From Gemmobacter lutimaris (lineage in GTDB: Bacteria; Pseudomonadota; Alphaproteobacteria; Rhodobacterales; Rhodobacteraceae), in contig NZ_QXXQ01000012.1 of the NCBI RefSeq assembly GCF_003570715.1, positions 62,001-126,000 on the forward strand: a stretch of DNA of 64,000 nt, read 5' to 3'. Numbering within the stretch: the first letter of the stretch is position 1; each line of letters opens with the position of its first letter. The position numbers and the translations under genes are program-made. Below are positions 52,916 through 61,405 of the stretch, piece by piece. The notes beneath the pieces were generated by a model that saw only the letters and a program-made list of their open reading frames with translations, did not search any database and was not told where the DNA came from.

Positions 52916-52983
52916 CTGACGTTGCGTCAGATTTCAGGACATTACGTCACCGAAAAACTGACGTGACGTTATGTTTACGTCAA
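52916..52983. promoter_or_regulatory. Operator cluster for the MerR regulators
   Basis: A perfect palindrome CTGACG-TTG-CGTCAG occupies 52916-52930. TTACGTCA occurs at 52942-52949 and 52975-52982 (33 bases apart), with TGACG/TGACGTT head-on at 52959-52970. The ACGTCA/TGACGT half-site therefore appears at least six times in 68 bases upstream of MerR 2. LiuR-type MerR operators are TTACGT...ACGTAA-like, so this is likely the control region. Confidence 0.6.
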
Positions 52984-53055
52984 CTTCGATCCCTCTGGTA
53001 TCAAAAGGTCAGACCCCGCATCTCTGACGCAGAGTAACTCTGCACGAGACCCCGT

Positions 53056-53475
53056 ATGACCCGTTTGACGCAAACCGACCTGTCGGACACCCTGTCGATC
53101 CGCGAAATGTGTGACGCCTTCGAGGTGACACCCCGCACACTGCGCTTCTATGAGCAGAAGGAACTGCTGTTCCCGATCCGTCAGGGCACACGCCGCCTGT
53201 TCACCCGCCGCGACCGCGCGCGGCTGAAGCTGATCCTGCGCGGCAAGCGCTTCGGCTTTTCGCTGGAAGATATCCGGCAGCTTCTGGACATGTATGACCA
53301 CGACCCGAGCCAGCAGGAGGCGCAGCTGAAGCGCACCTATGAACTGGCACAGGAGCGGCTGCACGCCATGGAGGCGCAGCGCGACGAACTGAACGAGGCA
53401 ATCGCCGAGCTCAAGACCCAGATGGCCTGGGGCGAAGAGATGATGGCCGGCCTCAGAAACCGTGGCGGCGCCTGA
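53056..53475 (+). CDS. MerR-family regulator 2
   Basis: 139-residue paralogue of MerR 1. The winged helix is REMCDAFEVTPRTLRFYEQK, the wing TRRLFTRRDRARLKLILRGK, and the long coiled coil QRDELNEAIAELKTQMAWGE. No metal-binding cysteines are seen beyond the one in the helix. It is preceded by the operator cluster and followed after 39 bases by an acyl-CoA dehydrogenase that it most likely activates. ATG 53056 begins MTRLTQTDLSDTLS. Confidence 0.92.
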   Translation: MTRLTQTDLSDTLSIREMCDAFEVTPRTLRFYEQKELLFPIRQGTRRLFTRRDRARLKLILRGKRFGFSLEDIRQLLDMYDHDPSQQEAQLKRTYELAQERLHAMEAQRDELNEAIAELKTQMAWGEEMMAGLRNRGGA

Positions 53476-53514
53476 CCGGCACCCGCCCAGAGCAAGACCC
53501 GAAGGGAGAGAGAC

Positions 53515-55290
53515 ATGCCCACCTATACCGCCCCCGTGAAAGACATGCAGTTCCTGCTGCAAGATGTGCTGCGCGTCACCGAAACCGGCGTGCCCGGATA
53601 TGAGGATCTGGACGCGAGCTTCACTTCGGCTGTGCTGGATGAGGCGGGCAAGGTCGCCTCCGAGGTGCTGGCGCCACTGAATGCGGTGGGCGATGCACAG
53701 GGCTGTGTTCTGGAAAACGGCGTGGTGCGGACGCCCGAAGGCTTCAAGGCCGCATTCGAGGCAATGAAGGAAGGCGGCTGGACCGCACTGGATTGCGACC
53801 CGGAATATGGCGGCCAGGGCCTGCCGTACCTGATGGGCACCGCCGTGGGCGAGATCTTCGTTTCCGCCAACATGGCCTTCAACATGTATCAGGGCCTGAC
53901 CCATGGCGCCTATTCGGCGATCCATGCCCATGGCACGGACGACCAGAAGGCAACTTATCTGCCGAAGATGGTGTCCTGTGAATGGACCGGCACGATGAAC
54001 CTGACCGAGCCGCATTGCGGCACCGACCTGGGGCTTCTGCGCACCAAAGCCGAACCGCAGGCGGATGGCAGTTACAAAATCACCGGGCAGAAAATCTTCA
54101 TTTCGGCTGGTGAGCATGACATGGCCGAAAACATCATCCATCTGGTGCTGGCCAAGGCGCCGGGCGGTGGCGAGGGCACCAAGGGCATTTCGCTGTTCAT
54201 CGTGCCGAAGTTCATGGTCAAGGAGGATGGCAGCCTGGGCGACCGCAATGCGGTTTCCGTCGGCAAGATCGAAGAGAAGATGGGCATTCACGGCAATGCC
54301 ACCTGCGTGCTGAACTATGACGGCGCGACCGGCTTCCTGCTGGGCGAATTGCACAAGGGCATGCGTGCCATGTTCACCATGATGAACGAGGCGCGTCTGG
54401 GTGTGGGCTTGCAAGGCTATGCGGTGGCGGAAGCCGCCTATCAGAACGCCGTCGCCTATTCGAAGGACCGCCTGCAAGGCCGCGATGTGACCGGGGCCAA
54501 GAATCCCGCCGGGGCTGCCGATCCGCTGATCGTGCATCCGGACATCCGCCGCAGCCTGATGGACCAGAAATCCTTCGTGGAAGGCGCCCGCGCGCTGACC
54601 TTCTGGGGCGCCTCGCTGATCGACCGCCACCACCGCCAGAACGACGCGGCGGCCGACGGGCTGGTGGGTCTGCTGACGCCTGTCATCAAGGGCTTCCAGA
54701 CCGACAAGGGTTTCGAGATGGCGGTGCAGGCCCAGCAGGTTTACGGCGGGCATGGCTATATCGAGGAACAGGGAATGTCGCAGTTCGTGCGCGATGCCCG
54801 GATCGCCATGATCTATGAGGGCGCGAACGGTGTTCAGGCGCTGGACCTCGTGGGGCGCAAACTGGCTGCGGATGGCGGCAAGCATGTCATGGCATTTTTC
54901 GAGATGGTGAAGGCCGAATGCAAGGCACATGAAGGCGATGCCCGCATGGCCCCCTTCACCGAAGCGCTGAAGGCAGCGTCAAAGCAGATGCAGGCGGCGG
55001 GCATGTTCTTCATGCAGAACGGGATGAAGAACCCCAATGCCGCGCTGGCCGGGTCTTACGACTTCATGCATCTGATGGGGCATGTCTGCCTTGGCCTGAT
55101 GTGGACCCGCATGGCGAAAGCGGCCCATGACGCGCTGGATGCGGGTGCCGCAGATAAAGCCTTCTATGAAACCAAGATCGCCACGGGGCGGTATTACATG
55201 GCGCGTCAGCTTCCGGCCTGCGCCGCGCATCTGGCGAGAATCGAAAGCGGCGCCGATCCGGTTATGGCGCTGGCGGCCGAGGCATTCTAA
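53515..55290 (+). CDS. Acyl-CoA dehydrogenase (FadE-like, with C-terminal extension)
   Basis: 591-residue flavin enzyme that introduces the trans-2 double bond into an acyl-CoA in beta-oxidation. It starts [20 protein letters not shown], has [20 protein letters not shown] (FAD and substrate strand) and [20 protein letters not shown] (catalytic-base region), followed by a C-terminal helical domain ending ALAAEAF. Length well above the 380-residue short enzymes indicates the multi-domain subfamily. GGGAGAGAG precedes ATG 53515. Downstream thiolase and hydratase genes, common in this family's operons, are absent here. Chain-length preference cannot be read. Confidence 0.94.
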   Translation: MPTYTAPVKDMQFLLQDVLRVTETGVPGYEDLDASFTSAVLDEAGKVASEVLAPLNAVGDAQGCVLENGVVRTPEGFKAAFEAMKEGGWTALDCDPEYGGQGLPYLMGTAVGEIFVSANMAFNMYQGLTHGAYSAIHAHGTDDQKATYLPKMVSCEWTGTMNLTEPHCGTDLGLLRTKAEPQADGSYKITGQKIFISAGEHDMAENIIHLVLAKAPGGGEGTKGISLFIVPKFMVKEDGSLGDRNAVSVGKIEEKMGIHGNATCVLNYDGATGFLLGELHKGMRAMFTMMNEARLGVGLQGYAVAEAAYQNAVAYSKDRLQGRDVTGAKNPAGAADPLIVHPDIRRSLMDQKSFVEGARALTFWGASLIDRHHRQNDAAADGLVGLLTPVIKGFQTDKGFEMAVQAQQVYGGHGYIEEQGMSQFVRDARIAMIYEGANGVQALDLVGRKLAADGGKHVMAFFEMVKAECKAHEGDARMAPFTEALKAASKQMQAAGMFFMQNGMKNPNAALAGSYDFMHLMGHVCLGLMWTRMAKAAHDALDAGAADKAFYETKIATGRYYMARQLPACAAHLARIESGADPVMALAAEAF

Positions 55291-55305
55291 GCTGCGGGCG
55301 ACATC

Positions 55306-55336
55306 GGGCAAAATCCTTGCACAAAGGATTTTGCCC
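55306..55336. terminator. Perfect 13-bp hairpin after acyl-CoA dehydrogenase
   Basis: Arms GGGCAAAATCCTT (55306-55318) and AAGGATTTTGCCC (55324-55336) with loop GCACA. It ends 20 bases before the start of the small RHH-like gene. Sequence type matches palindromes common between rhodobacter genes. No T-run follows. Confidence 0.55.
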
Positions 55337-55356
55337 CAGCCCGACCGGAGACGCCC

Positions 55357-55569
55357 ATGCCCCGCCGCTTTCGCCTGACCCGCCGCTTTCCCGTTGCCAT
55401 GACCGAGGACGGCTATCGCCGCCTGCGCAAATTCGCGCAGGAGGCCGGGTTGGACGAGGGCGAGGCGCTGTCATTCCTGTTTGAAAACTGGACCAGCGTG
55501 ATCGACAGCGACAACCTGACCCACCGCCTGCGCCTGTTCAATGCGGAACTGGACGCGCGCAAGCGCTGA
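55357..55569 (+). CDS. Small ribbon-helix-helix-like protein
   Basis: 70-residue protein: RRFPVAMTEDGYRRLRKFAQ then DEGEALSFLFENWTSVIDSD. A short strand followed by two helices is the shape of a CopG/Arc DNA-binding dimer, but I cannot confirm DNA-binding residues. A GGAG site precedes ATG 55357. Located between an acyl-CoA dehydrogenase and a convergent RTX gene. No toxin partner is adjacent, so toxin-antitoxin function is not supported. Confidence 0.5.
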   Translation: MPRRFRLTRRFPVAMTEDGYRRLRKFAQEAGLDEGEALSFLFENWTSVIDSDNLTHRLRLFNAELDARKR

Positions 55570-55604
55570 AAACGGGGCCGTGCGGCCACAGCCCACAACC
55601 CGGC

Positions 55605-57653
55605 TCAGAGCAGATCTATGTTCTGGGCCAGCACTTTCAGACTGCCCATCCCCTCTATTGTAATGACCTGATCATAACCGAAGAGGCCGGTGCCGAAATC
55701 CAGCACCGCATCGCCCTTGACGACGCGGCCATAGGTATCGACGATCTGTTCTACCGTCATGTCGGCAATGCGGCTGAAGCCGGATTTGACAAGACCCAAT
55801 CTGTCGGTGCCAGCCTCGAAATCGGTAACTACCATTCTTTCGTTGAACAGGTTGAATTCAAAGCTGTCGGCCCCTGCGCCGCCGGTCATCCTGTCGGTCC
55901 CGTCACTGGCGCGCAGCGTATCGTTGCCGCCACCGCCTTTCAGAACATCATCGCCCTGCGCGGCAGTAAGCAGGTCATCCCCTGCGCCGCCTGAAAGCGT
56001 GTCATCCCCGGCCCCGCCCAAAAGCGTATCGCTGCCACTGTCGCCGTTCACCCGGTCATTGCCTGCGTCGCCGTCCAGCCGGTCATTGCCCCCGCCGCCG
56101 AACAGCAGGTCGTTGCCGATATCGCCCGCCAGATCGTCGTTGCCCGCCTGCCCGGACAGCCGATCATCGCCAGTCCCGCCCCGCATGTAATCGGCACCCG
56201 AGCCGCCCAGCAGCACATCCCGGCCAGCCTCGCCGAATATCATGTCGGCCCCGGTTCCACCGCTCAACCGGTCATCGCCTGTGCCACCGTTGAGCAGATC
56301 CTGCCCCGCGCCGCCATCCACCGTATCCTTGCCGCTGTCGCCATATCCAAGATCGTCACCCCCTTTCAGCACAAGTCGGTCGGCCCCGCCCTGCCCGGAA
56401 AAGGAATCGACGTCATTGTCGCCGGTCATCGTATTGGCCCGCCGGGTGCCAAGGTCCACGTCATCGGACAACCAGGTCTGCACGCGCTCCAGCCAGAGAC
56501 CGGGCCAGAATCCCGTCTGGCTCCAGCCGGCGATCAGATGGCCGTCGCCGGTCAGCGCAGCGTCAAGTTCGCGCGGCACCGTCTGGTCGAAGGGGCTGAT
56601 GCGCAGTTCCGGCCCCTGAGGCTTGCCGTTCGCACCGATCTGGCGGGCGTAGATTCCCGCCTCGTCATCACCATGCCCATCGCTGTCGCGCCACAGCACG
56701 ATCAACCCGCCGCCGGGACGTTCCAGAACGACCGGATCGGATTGGGTGCCCTGCGCATAATTGTTTACGCGATAAATCTGGCCCGGCTCGCTGCCATCCG
56801 CCTGCATCACGCGGATCATGATGTCGGTGCCGACACCTTCCTTGAACGTGCCCGTCCAGACCGCGGCAATCTTGCCCGGCGCGATCGGCGCCAGCAGGGC
56901 CGGTGTCGTATAGCCGGGGGTGATGCCGTCGGGAAAGCCGTTCGCCACGAAATAATCATCCAGCGGCTTTCCCTTGGCATCCAGCCTGACCGCCCGCGTC
57001 AGACCGCTGTCGAAGCTGACGATGGTTTCGCCATCGGCCCCGACAGACAGTTCCACCCGCGAGGAGGATGAAACACTCTGCGACCCTTCCAGCCGGAATT
57101 CCTTGCCCTTCGCCGCACCATTCGCACCACGCACCTGCACCCAGACGCCGTTGTCGGCCGTGTCGAAAAAGTTGCTGATCGTGCGCACGGTGATGAAGCC
57201 GCCCCCGGACAGCGCAGCGATCTGCACACCTCTGGGCGGGGTATCCTCGGTCGCGTAAAGATCGACCGCCTCGCCGCGCGCCTTTCCCGCCTTATCGAAG
57301 CGCTGCATCATCACAGTCGGTGTTTCGTCCGCGCGCAGCCGTGTCCAGCTGACAAGAAAACCGTCTTCCATCGGCACCGCCCGCGCGTAAGCTACCCGGT
57401 CCAGCGCACCGAAGGGGCCTTCTACCGGCGCGCCACGATCCAGCACAACGGGTTTACCCGTCACCTGACCGGAAGCATTCAAAAGCGTCACGGCGATGAA
57501 AGACCGGGCATCATCCCCCTCGCCTCTGGAATAACCGGCAACGGCAACCACCTTGCCATTCCCCAGTGTCGCAAGATCGAATGAATTGAAACGATCCGTG
57601 TCCGACCCCAAGATCCCGGTGACCGGAGCGCCGGGGAACATGTATTTCGACAT
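55605..57653 (-). CDS. RTX calcium-binding protein with N-terminal repeat domain
   Basis: 682-residue protein. About 420 N-terminal residues contain repeating beta motifs: GGFITVRTI, GGLIVLWRDSDGHGDDEAGI, and DGFLVSWTRL. Each repeat pairs a strand ending in V-S/T-W with an I-Y-A-R/V-Q strand and a GKPxG turn, a propeller-like pattern seen in many type I secreted proteins. The rest is GGxGxDxUx beta-roll repeats, for example GGTGDDRLSGGTGADMIFGE. The C-terminus has RMVVTDFEAGTDRLGLV, typical of type I substrates. ATG 57653 has AGGAG upstream. Distinct from the first RTX gene in domain content. Confidence 0.85.
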   Translation of the reverse strand: MSKYMFPGAPVTGILGSDTDRFNSFDLATLGNGKVVAVAGYSRGEGDDARSFIAVTLLNASGQVTGKPVVLDRGAPVEGPFGALDRVAYARAVPMEDGFLVSWTRLRADETPTVMMQRFDKAGKARGEAVDLYATEDTPPRGVQIAALSGGGFITVRTISNFFDTADNGVWVQVRGANGAAKGKEFRLEGSQSVSSSSRVELSVGADGETIVSFDSGLTRAVRLDAKGKPLDDYFVANGFPDGITPGYTTPALLAPIAPGKIAAVWTGTFKEGVGTDIMIRVMQADGSEPGQIYRVNNYAQGTQSDPVVLERPGGGLIVLWRDSDGHGDDEAGIYARQIGANGKPQGPELRISPFDQTVPRELDAALTGDGHLIAGWSQTGFWPGLWLERVQTWLSDDVDLGTRRANTMTGDNDVDSFSGQGGADRLVLKGGDDLGYGDSGKDTVDGGAGQDLLNGGTGDDRLSGGTGADMIFGEAGRDVLLGGSGADYMRGGTGDDRLSGQAGNDDLAGDIGNDLLFGGGGNDRLDGDAGNDRVNGDSGSDTLLGGAGDDTLSGGAGDDLLTAAQGDDVLKGGGGNDTLRASDGTDRMTGGAGADSFEFNLFNERMVVTDFEAGTDRLGLVKSGFSRIADMTVEQIVDTYGRVVKGDAVLDFGTGLFGYDQVITIEGMGSLKVLAQNIDLL

Positions 57654-57895
57654 GCCGTTCTCCTGCAAAAATATATTGGAAGGCCCGCCGAAGCGGTAAA
57701 ATGTGCAACAAACATAGGGCAAAACCGGGTCCAAGTCCACTTGGCCCGCAATAAAGGCATATATCGCGGCCCTAACCGCCACCCCAACAGCCGCCCTGCC
57801 GCAAATTCATACTTTGCGTTTGCAGATGGCAGGATGCTTGCAGATCCGGCCGTCGATGTCCTGCGCCCGGACTGCCTGCCACAAGCGCGATGCGG

Positions 57896-59320
57896 TCAGG
57901 CTGCTGCGGCCTTGCCCTGCACCGGCAGGGTCATCGCAAACACCGTGCCACGCACCGGCCCCCGGTAGTAATCAATCCGGCCGTCATGCGCCTCGATGAT
58001 CTGCTTGGTGATGCTCAGACCCAGCCCTGTGCCACCAGCCTTGCGCCCGTCCCCCGAATCGAGCTGGGTGAAAGGCTCGAACACTTCGTCCTTTCGGGCC
58101 TCGTCCAGCCCCTCACCCTGATCGCGGACCTCGATCAGCGCCATGTCCTGCCGCATCATGATGCTCACCTCGATCTCGCTTTCGGCGGGCGAGAATTTCG
58201 CAGCATTCGACAACATGTTGCTAAGCGCCTGCGTGATTCTCTGAACATCCACAGAGGCATAGATCGGCTCTGCCGGCCTGACGAACTGGATGACGCAGCC
58301 GAAACGGCCCGCGTAGGGCTGATTCACATCGACCGCCTCCTGCACCAGCGCCACAAGATCCGTGGTGTGACATTGCAGTTGCAGCTTGCCAGCACTCGCC
58401 TTCTGAAGGTCCAGCACCTCGTCAATCAGCGATTTCAGCGTTTTGGAGTTTCTTTGCGCGATTTCAAGCACCCGCTTCGGTGCCTCGTCCACCTTGCCCA
58501 GATTGCCCGACAGCGCCAGATCCAGCGAGGCGCTGATCGAGGTCAGCGGGGTCCGCAGCTCATGGCTCATGGTGGACAGGAAGGCCGACTTGGCCGCAAG
58601 GGCGGCCTCGATCTTCTTGTTCTGCACTTCCAGCTCGATCAGCCGCTCCATGTTCGTGCGATACATGGACAGGAATATCCGCGAGCAATCAATGATGAAA
58701 TAGGCCACGAAAACGCTGGTGAACAACTGTACCCAAAGCTCTGACCCGAGATCCGCGCCTGTCAGGACGACGTCGCGGATCGGAATTGCGAAGAAAGTCA
58801 CCCCATAGATAGCCAGCCGCAGCGCCAAGATGCACAGAAGGTGGTGATTGTTCATGGCAGCAAACACACCCGCCGCGAACAGGAAGAACATGGGCATGAA
58901 ATGCGAGCCCTGTCCCTGAAGGATGGAGATCCAGATAGCGAAGAAGCTGATGGCACCGGAACTGATGATCGTGCCGATCACGACACTCCAGAAATGCCGC
59001 TGACCCGGCTTCTGCCCGTGGTCTTTGGCCTTGGAAATGTTCTGGAACACCCGGAAGTCATAGGCCTCGCTGACCACGACCATGACAAGATTCAGCACCG
59101 CAAGCGGCAAGCTGTAGTAGACACCGGCAAGAAGAAGTGCGACACCAAAGATCATTTGGCGCTGCCAGAACAACCTTTGTCCGACCTCTGCATAGTCCAG
59201 AAGTTGCCGTTGCAGGCGATCTTCGTCCGTGCGGGTGGTCGTCAGTCGTTTCCACAACAACCCGAACTGGCCCGCGACACGGCTTGCACCGCGTGTTTCG
59301 TTGGGTCTGTAGGCCGACAC
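57896..59320 (-). CDS. Membrane sensor histidine kinase
   Basis: 474-residue kinase. About six membrane helices in the first half (for example MIFGVALLLAGVYYSLPLAV, then VVIGTIISSGAISFFAI) form a polytopic sensor. Then come the phosphoaccepting His in FLSTMSHELRTPLTS, N-box LSNMLSNAAKFSP, G1 VRDQGEGLD and G2 GGTGLGLSITKQI. No receiver domain is attached. Start is uncertain: GTG 59320 (used), TTG 59329 with a GGAG site, or ATG 59413. It is divergent from the AHL synthase, and a response regulator follows that synthase. It may respond to, or control, the AHL signal. Confidence 0.87.
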   Translation of the reverse strand: MSAYRPNETRGASRVAGQFGLLWKRLTTTRTDEDRLQRQLLDYAEVGQRLFWQRQMIFGVALLLAGVYYSLPLAVLNLVMVVVSEAYDFRVFQNISKAKDHGQKPGQRHFWSVVIGTIISSGAISFFAIWISILQGQGSHFMPMFFLFAAGVFAAMNNHHLLCILALRLAIYGVTFFAIPIRDVVLTGADLGSELWVQLFTSVFVAYFIIDCSRIFLSMYRTNMERLIELEVQNKKIEAALAAKSAFLSTMSHELRTPLTSISASLDLALSGNLGKVDEAPKRVLEIAQRNSKTLKSLIDEVLDLQKASAGKLQLQCHTTDLVALVQEAVDVNQPYAGRFGCVIQFVRPAEPIYASVDVQRITQALSNMLSNAAKFSPAESEIEVSIMMRQDMALIEVRDQGEGLDEARKDEVFEPFTQLDSGDGRKAGGTGLGLSITKQIIEAHDGRIDYYRGPVRGTVFAMTLPVQGKAAAA

Positions 59321-59340
59321 TTCGCTCAACTCACCACTCC

Positions 59341-59359
59341 AGGTTGATATTATTAACCT
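59341..59359. promoter_or_regulatory. AT-rich near-palindrome between kinase and AHL synthase
   Basis: AGGTT (59341-59345) and AACCT (59355-59359) with a near-symmetric GATATTATT between. One internal mismatch breaks perfect symmetry. The right half contains TTAACC (59353-59358), the half-site recognised by CtrA in alphaproteobacteria, but a second half-site at the right spacing is missing. It lies in the divergent control region. Confidence 0.35.
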
Positions 59360-59458
59360 GAATGACGAAACATTGTCGCCAAAAAGAGGAAAAACTGTGG
59401 CACATTTCGCCATAAACGTGCATATCAAAAGAGAAGAACACGAAACGTCGAGGTAGGC

Positions 59459-60211
59459 ATGGAAGGTCTGAAACCGGCTAGGTTGCGTTCAGCTCGGTTG
59501 TTCTTTCCTGTAACCAGTCCGCAATTTCTGCCCGAGAGCAACGCCACCGATCGCATCGTCCTGAAAAAGACTGCGGTCATTCATCCGAAGGAAAACAGGG
59601 TGGAACCCCTGGTGGGCGGCGCCTTGAAGGCGACCACCCTGACCTTCACGAACATTCACAAGCATGGCGATCTTTTCGTCGATTTCATGCGGATGCGGCA
59701 CAAGGTCTTCATCGAAGGCAAGGGCTGGGATCTGCCTGAAACCGAAGGAATCGAGTTCGATCAGTATGATACCGCCCAGGCGCGGCTGATCGCCATTCAC
59801 AGTTATGGCGAGGTGCTGGCCGGGATACGCCTGTTGCCCACCACATCCAGAGTCGGCCTGCACAGCTACATGCTGCGCGATGCCCAGCTTGGACTGCTGG
59901 ACAGCCTGCCCCGCGACATCCTGTTTTTCGAGGCGCCGGTATCCCCGCTGATCTGGGAGGCGACCCGCCTGTTCATCAGGACGGACGTACCGGCCAAGCT
60001 GCGGGCACAGGTCCAGACCATGCTGATGACCGAGATGGCGCAGGTTGCCCGCGAGGCAGGTGCCACGCATGTCATCGGTATCGTTCCCTCGGTGTTCAGG
60101 CGCTGGATGGCCCGGATCGGCATGTCTGCCTCGCCCGTCGGTGCGCCGCTTGTCATTGATGGTGACAAGGTCTGCGCCGCACTGTTCCCGGTGGCCGAGT
60201 TCGTGAACTGA
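59459..60211 (+). CDS. Acyl-homoserine-lactone synthase with long N-terminal extension
   Basis: 250-residue LuxI-family enzyme making acyl-homoserine-lactone signals from SAM and acyl-ACP or acyl-CoA. All family-invariant residues are in register: Arg80 and Phe84 (RMRHKVF), Trp90, Asp101 and Asp104 (FDQYDTA), Arg124 (GIRLLPT), and Glu167/Arg170 (WEATRLFI). About 55 residues precede the usual start of the fold, making it longer than the typical 190-220. ATG 59459 has GAGGT upstream, so the extension is real. No luxR gene flanks it: a histidine kinase is divergent and a response regulator is convergent 52 bases past its stop. Confidence 0.9.
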   Translation: MEGLKPARLRSARLFFPVTSPQFLPESNATDRIVLKKTAVIHPKENRVEPLVGGALKATTLTFTNIHKHGDLFVDFMRMRHKVFIEGKGWDLPETEGIEFDQYDTAQARLIAIHSYGEVLAGIRLLPTTSRVGLHSYMLRDAQLGLLDSLPRDILFFEAPVSPLIWEATRLFIRTDVPAKLRAQVQTMLMTEMAQVAREAGATHVIGIVPSVFRRWMARIGMSASPVGAPLVIDGDKVCAALFPVAEFVN

Positions 60212-60263
60212 CCCGGACACGACAGGACAGGGCATGAGGGTGCAACATGTCATGAACGGATGA

Positions 60264-60659
60264 TCATGCCACCCGCCCGAACAGGCTGGCGTCCCAAAGG
60301 GCGCGGATCTGCTGGCCCAAGGTCAGGGCATCAAAGGGTTTGGTGATCGTGCCAAGGATGCCCGGCCCTTTCAGATCCTTCAATTCCCGCTCTGTCGCCT
60401 TCGCGGTCAGAAAGATCGCGGGGGTGGCGGAGAATCTTGGCATGGCGCGCAGCTGCTGAAACGCCTGAGGCCCCGTCAGCCCCGGCATCATCACGTCGAG
60501 CAGAAAGAGATCCGCCTCGATGTCCTGGGCATGGCGGACCACCTCGTCGCCACTTTCGAACTGGACAAGGGGAAGCCCCGCAACTGTCTCAAGCGCGATC
60601 TTCACCAGAACCCTGATGTCCGGACAGTCATCAACATGAATGATTCTGGGATCTGACAT
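60264..60659 (-). CDS. Single-domain response regulator (receiver only)
   Basis: 131-residue CheY-like receiver. Acidic pocket Asp10/Asp11 (HVDDCPD), phosphorylated Asp55 (LFLLDVMMPG), Thr85 (FLTAKAT) and Lys107 (ITKPFD) are in place. No output domain, so it acts by protein contact or within a phosphorelay. ATG 60659 is used, as GGGGATGG lies upstream; ATG 60668 is possible. Convergent with the AHL synthase, 52 bases past its stop, and probably paired with the nearby kinase. Confidence 0.88.
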   Translation of the reverse strand: MSDPRIIHVDDCPDIRVLVKIALETVAGLPLVQFESGDEVVRHAQDIEADLFLLDVMMPGLTGPQAFQQLRAMPRFSATPAIFLTAKATERELKDLKGPGILGTITKPFDALTLGQQIRALWDASLFGRVA

Positions 60660-60756
60660 CGTTTCCATCCCCTGATGATCCATGTGAACCGAAGCATCGC
60701 CTCACCGCATGAGACTCACACCGTTTCCGTCCACCCAGAGATAGTGCGCCCGCATT

Positions 60757-60906
60757 GTGGCGATCAAAAGGCGACAATTCCACACCGACGCCACGACGCT
60801 TGACGCATTCTGCAAGGGCATTGTCGCAGGCGCCGCCGGAGATGCCGGACGGGAGATCGCTGCCTGTCTCGATCTGGCGCCCGGTGCATTTGATTGGAAG
60901 GCATGA
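60757..60906 (+). CDS. Doubtful 49-residue frame
   Basis: GTG 60757 opens a frame translating MAIKRRQFHTDATTLDAFCK and ending AFDWKA. An in-frame stop lies 15 bases upstream, and no ribosome-binding site is visible. Codon pattern is ordinary for the genome. It may be the tail of a lost gene or noise. Listed for completeness. Confidence 0.2.
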   Translation: MAIKRRQFHTDATTLDAFCKGIVAGAAGDAGREIAACLDLAPGAFDWKA

Positions 60907-61052
60907 GATAATCGGTCTGAATGATGCACCAGGCTGCTGTTATCTGGTGTCTTCCCCTGCCATACTGCTTGCCCCGTTGCGCCGGGCACAAACGGGATCT
61001 TCATTGATGTCAGGGCACGCCAGCCGACGATCCGGCGCGCAAAGACAGTGAT

Positions 61053-61188
61053 GACTGTCCGGCGAACAGCCCGATTTGCCTGCGATCACGCTCAGCACCG
61101 CGGCCTCAGACGGATACGCATCGCGGTGTTCCGCCGCCAGCCGCACCCCGCCTTCGCGCAACGCAGGTGAATAGGGCCTAGCGGTCTT
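61053..61188 (-). pseudogene. Remnant of an IS3-family transposase OrfA
   Basis: On the minus strand, the frame from 61188 to about 61053 reads KTARPYSPALREGGVRLAAE then HRDAYPSEAAVLSVIAGKSG and CSPDS. This matches the typical OrfA N-terminus (YSPELRERAVRLV, EHR, EYPSE, IAxKIGCS) by eye. A TAA lies just upstream, no start codon with ribosome-binding site is present, and homology stops after CSPDS, so only the first third of OrfA is left. No OrfB and no terminal inverted repeats were found. Confidence 0.6.
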
Positions 61189-61405
61189 TTACTATTGTGT
61201 CGGGCCCATAACCGGCAATGCTCCGATAGCTTTGCCCGGCAGTAACCCGGCGATGTTCCGTGTCCGTGGCCCTTGCGCAGGCGTGGACGACGCACCTCCC
61301 CCCGGCCCCGGCGACGTGGGCATGATCATCAGCCCCGAAGACGGGTTTCGCGGCAAGAAGTCCAAGGATCAGCGCAGGAAAGGATGCGGTGCATCGCCGA
61401 CCTTT

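Larger units (their letters stand above)
60660..61405. other. Gene-poor, decayed stretch of about 750 bases
   Basis: Between the response regulator start and the ABC permease stop I find no convincing full gene. The region holds the regulator's promoter area, one short frame of 49 codons (60757-60906), and a broken IS3-type transposase start (about 61053-61188). The rest is unassigned sequence with no recognisable domain. The pattern looks like a former insertion site. Confidence 0.6.

Noticed and set aside
52975-54930. Long minus-strand frame opposite MerR 2 and the acyl-CoA dehydrogenase
   Set aside because: The plus strand carries both recognisable proteins; the antisense frame is compositional.
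55357-55569. Antitoxin of a toxin-antitoxin pair
   Set aside because: The ribbon-helix-helix outline fits, but no toxin-sized partner frame overlaps or follows; the next gene is a convergent RTX protein.
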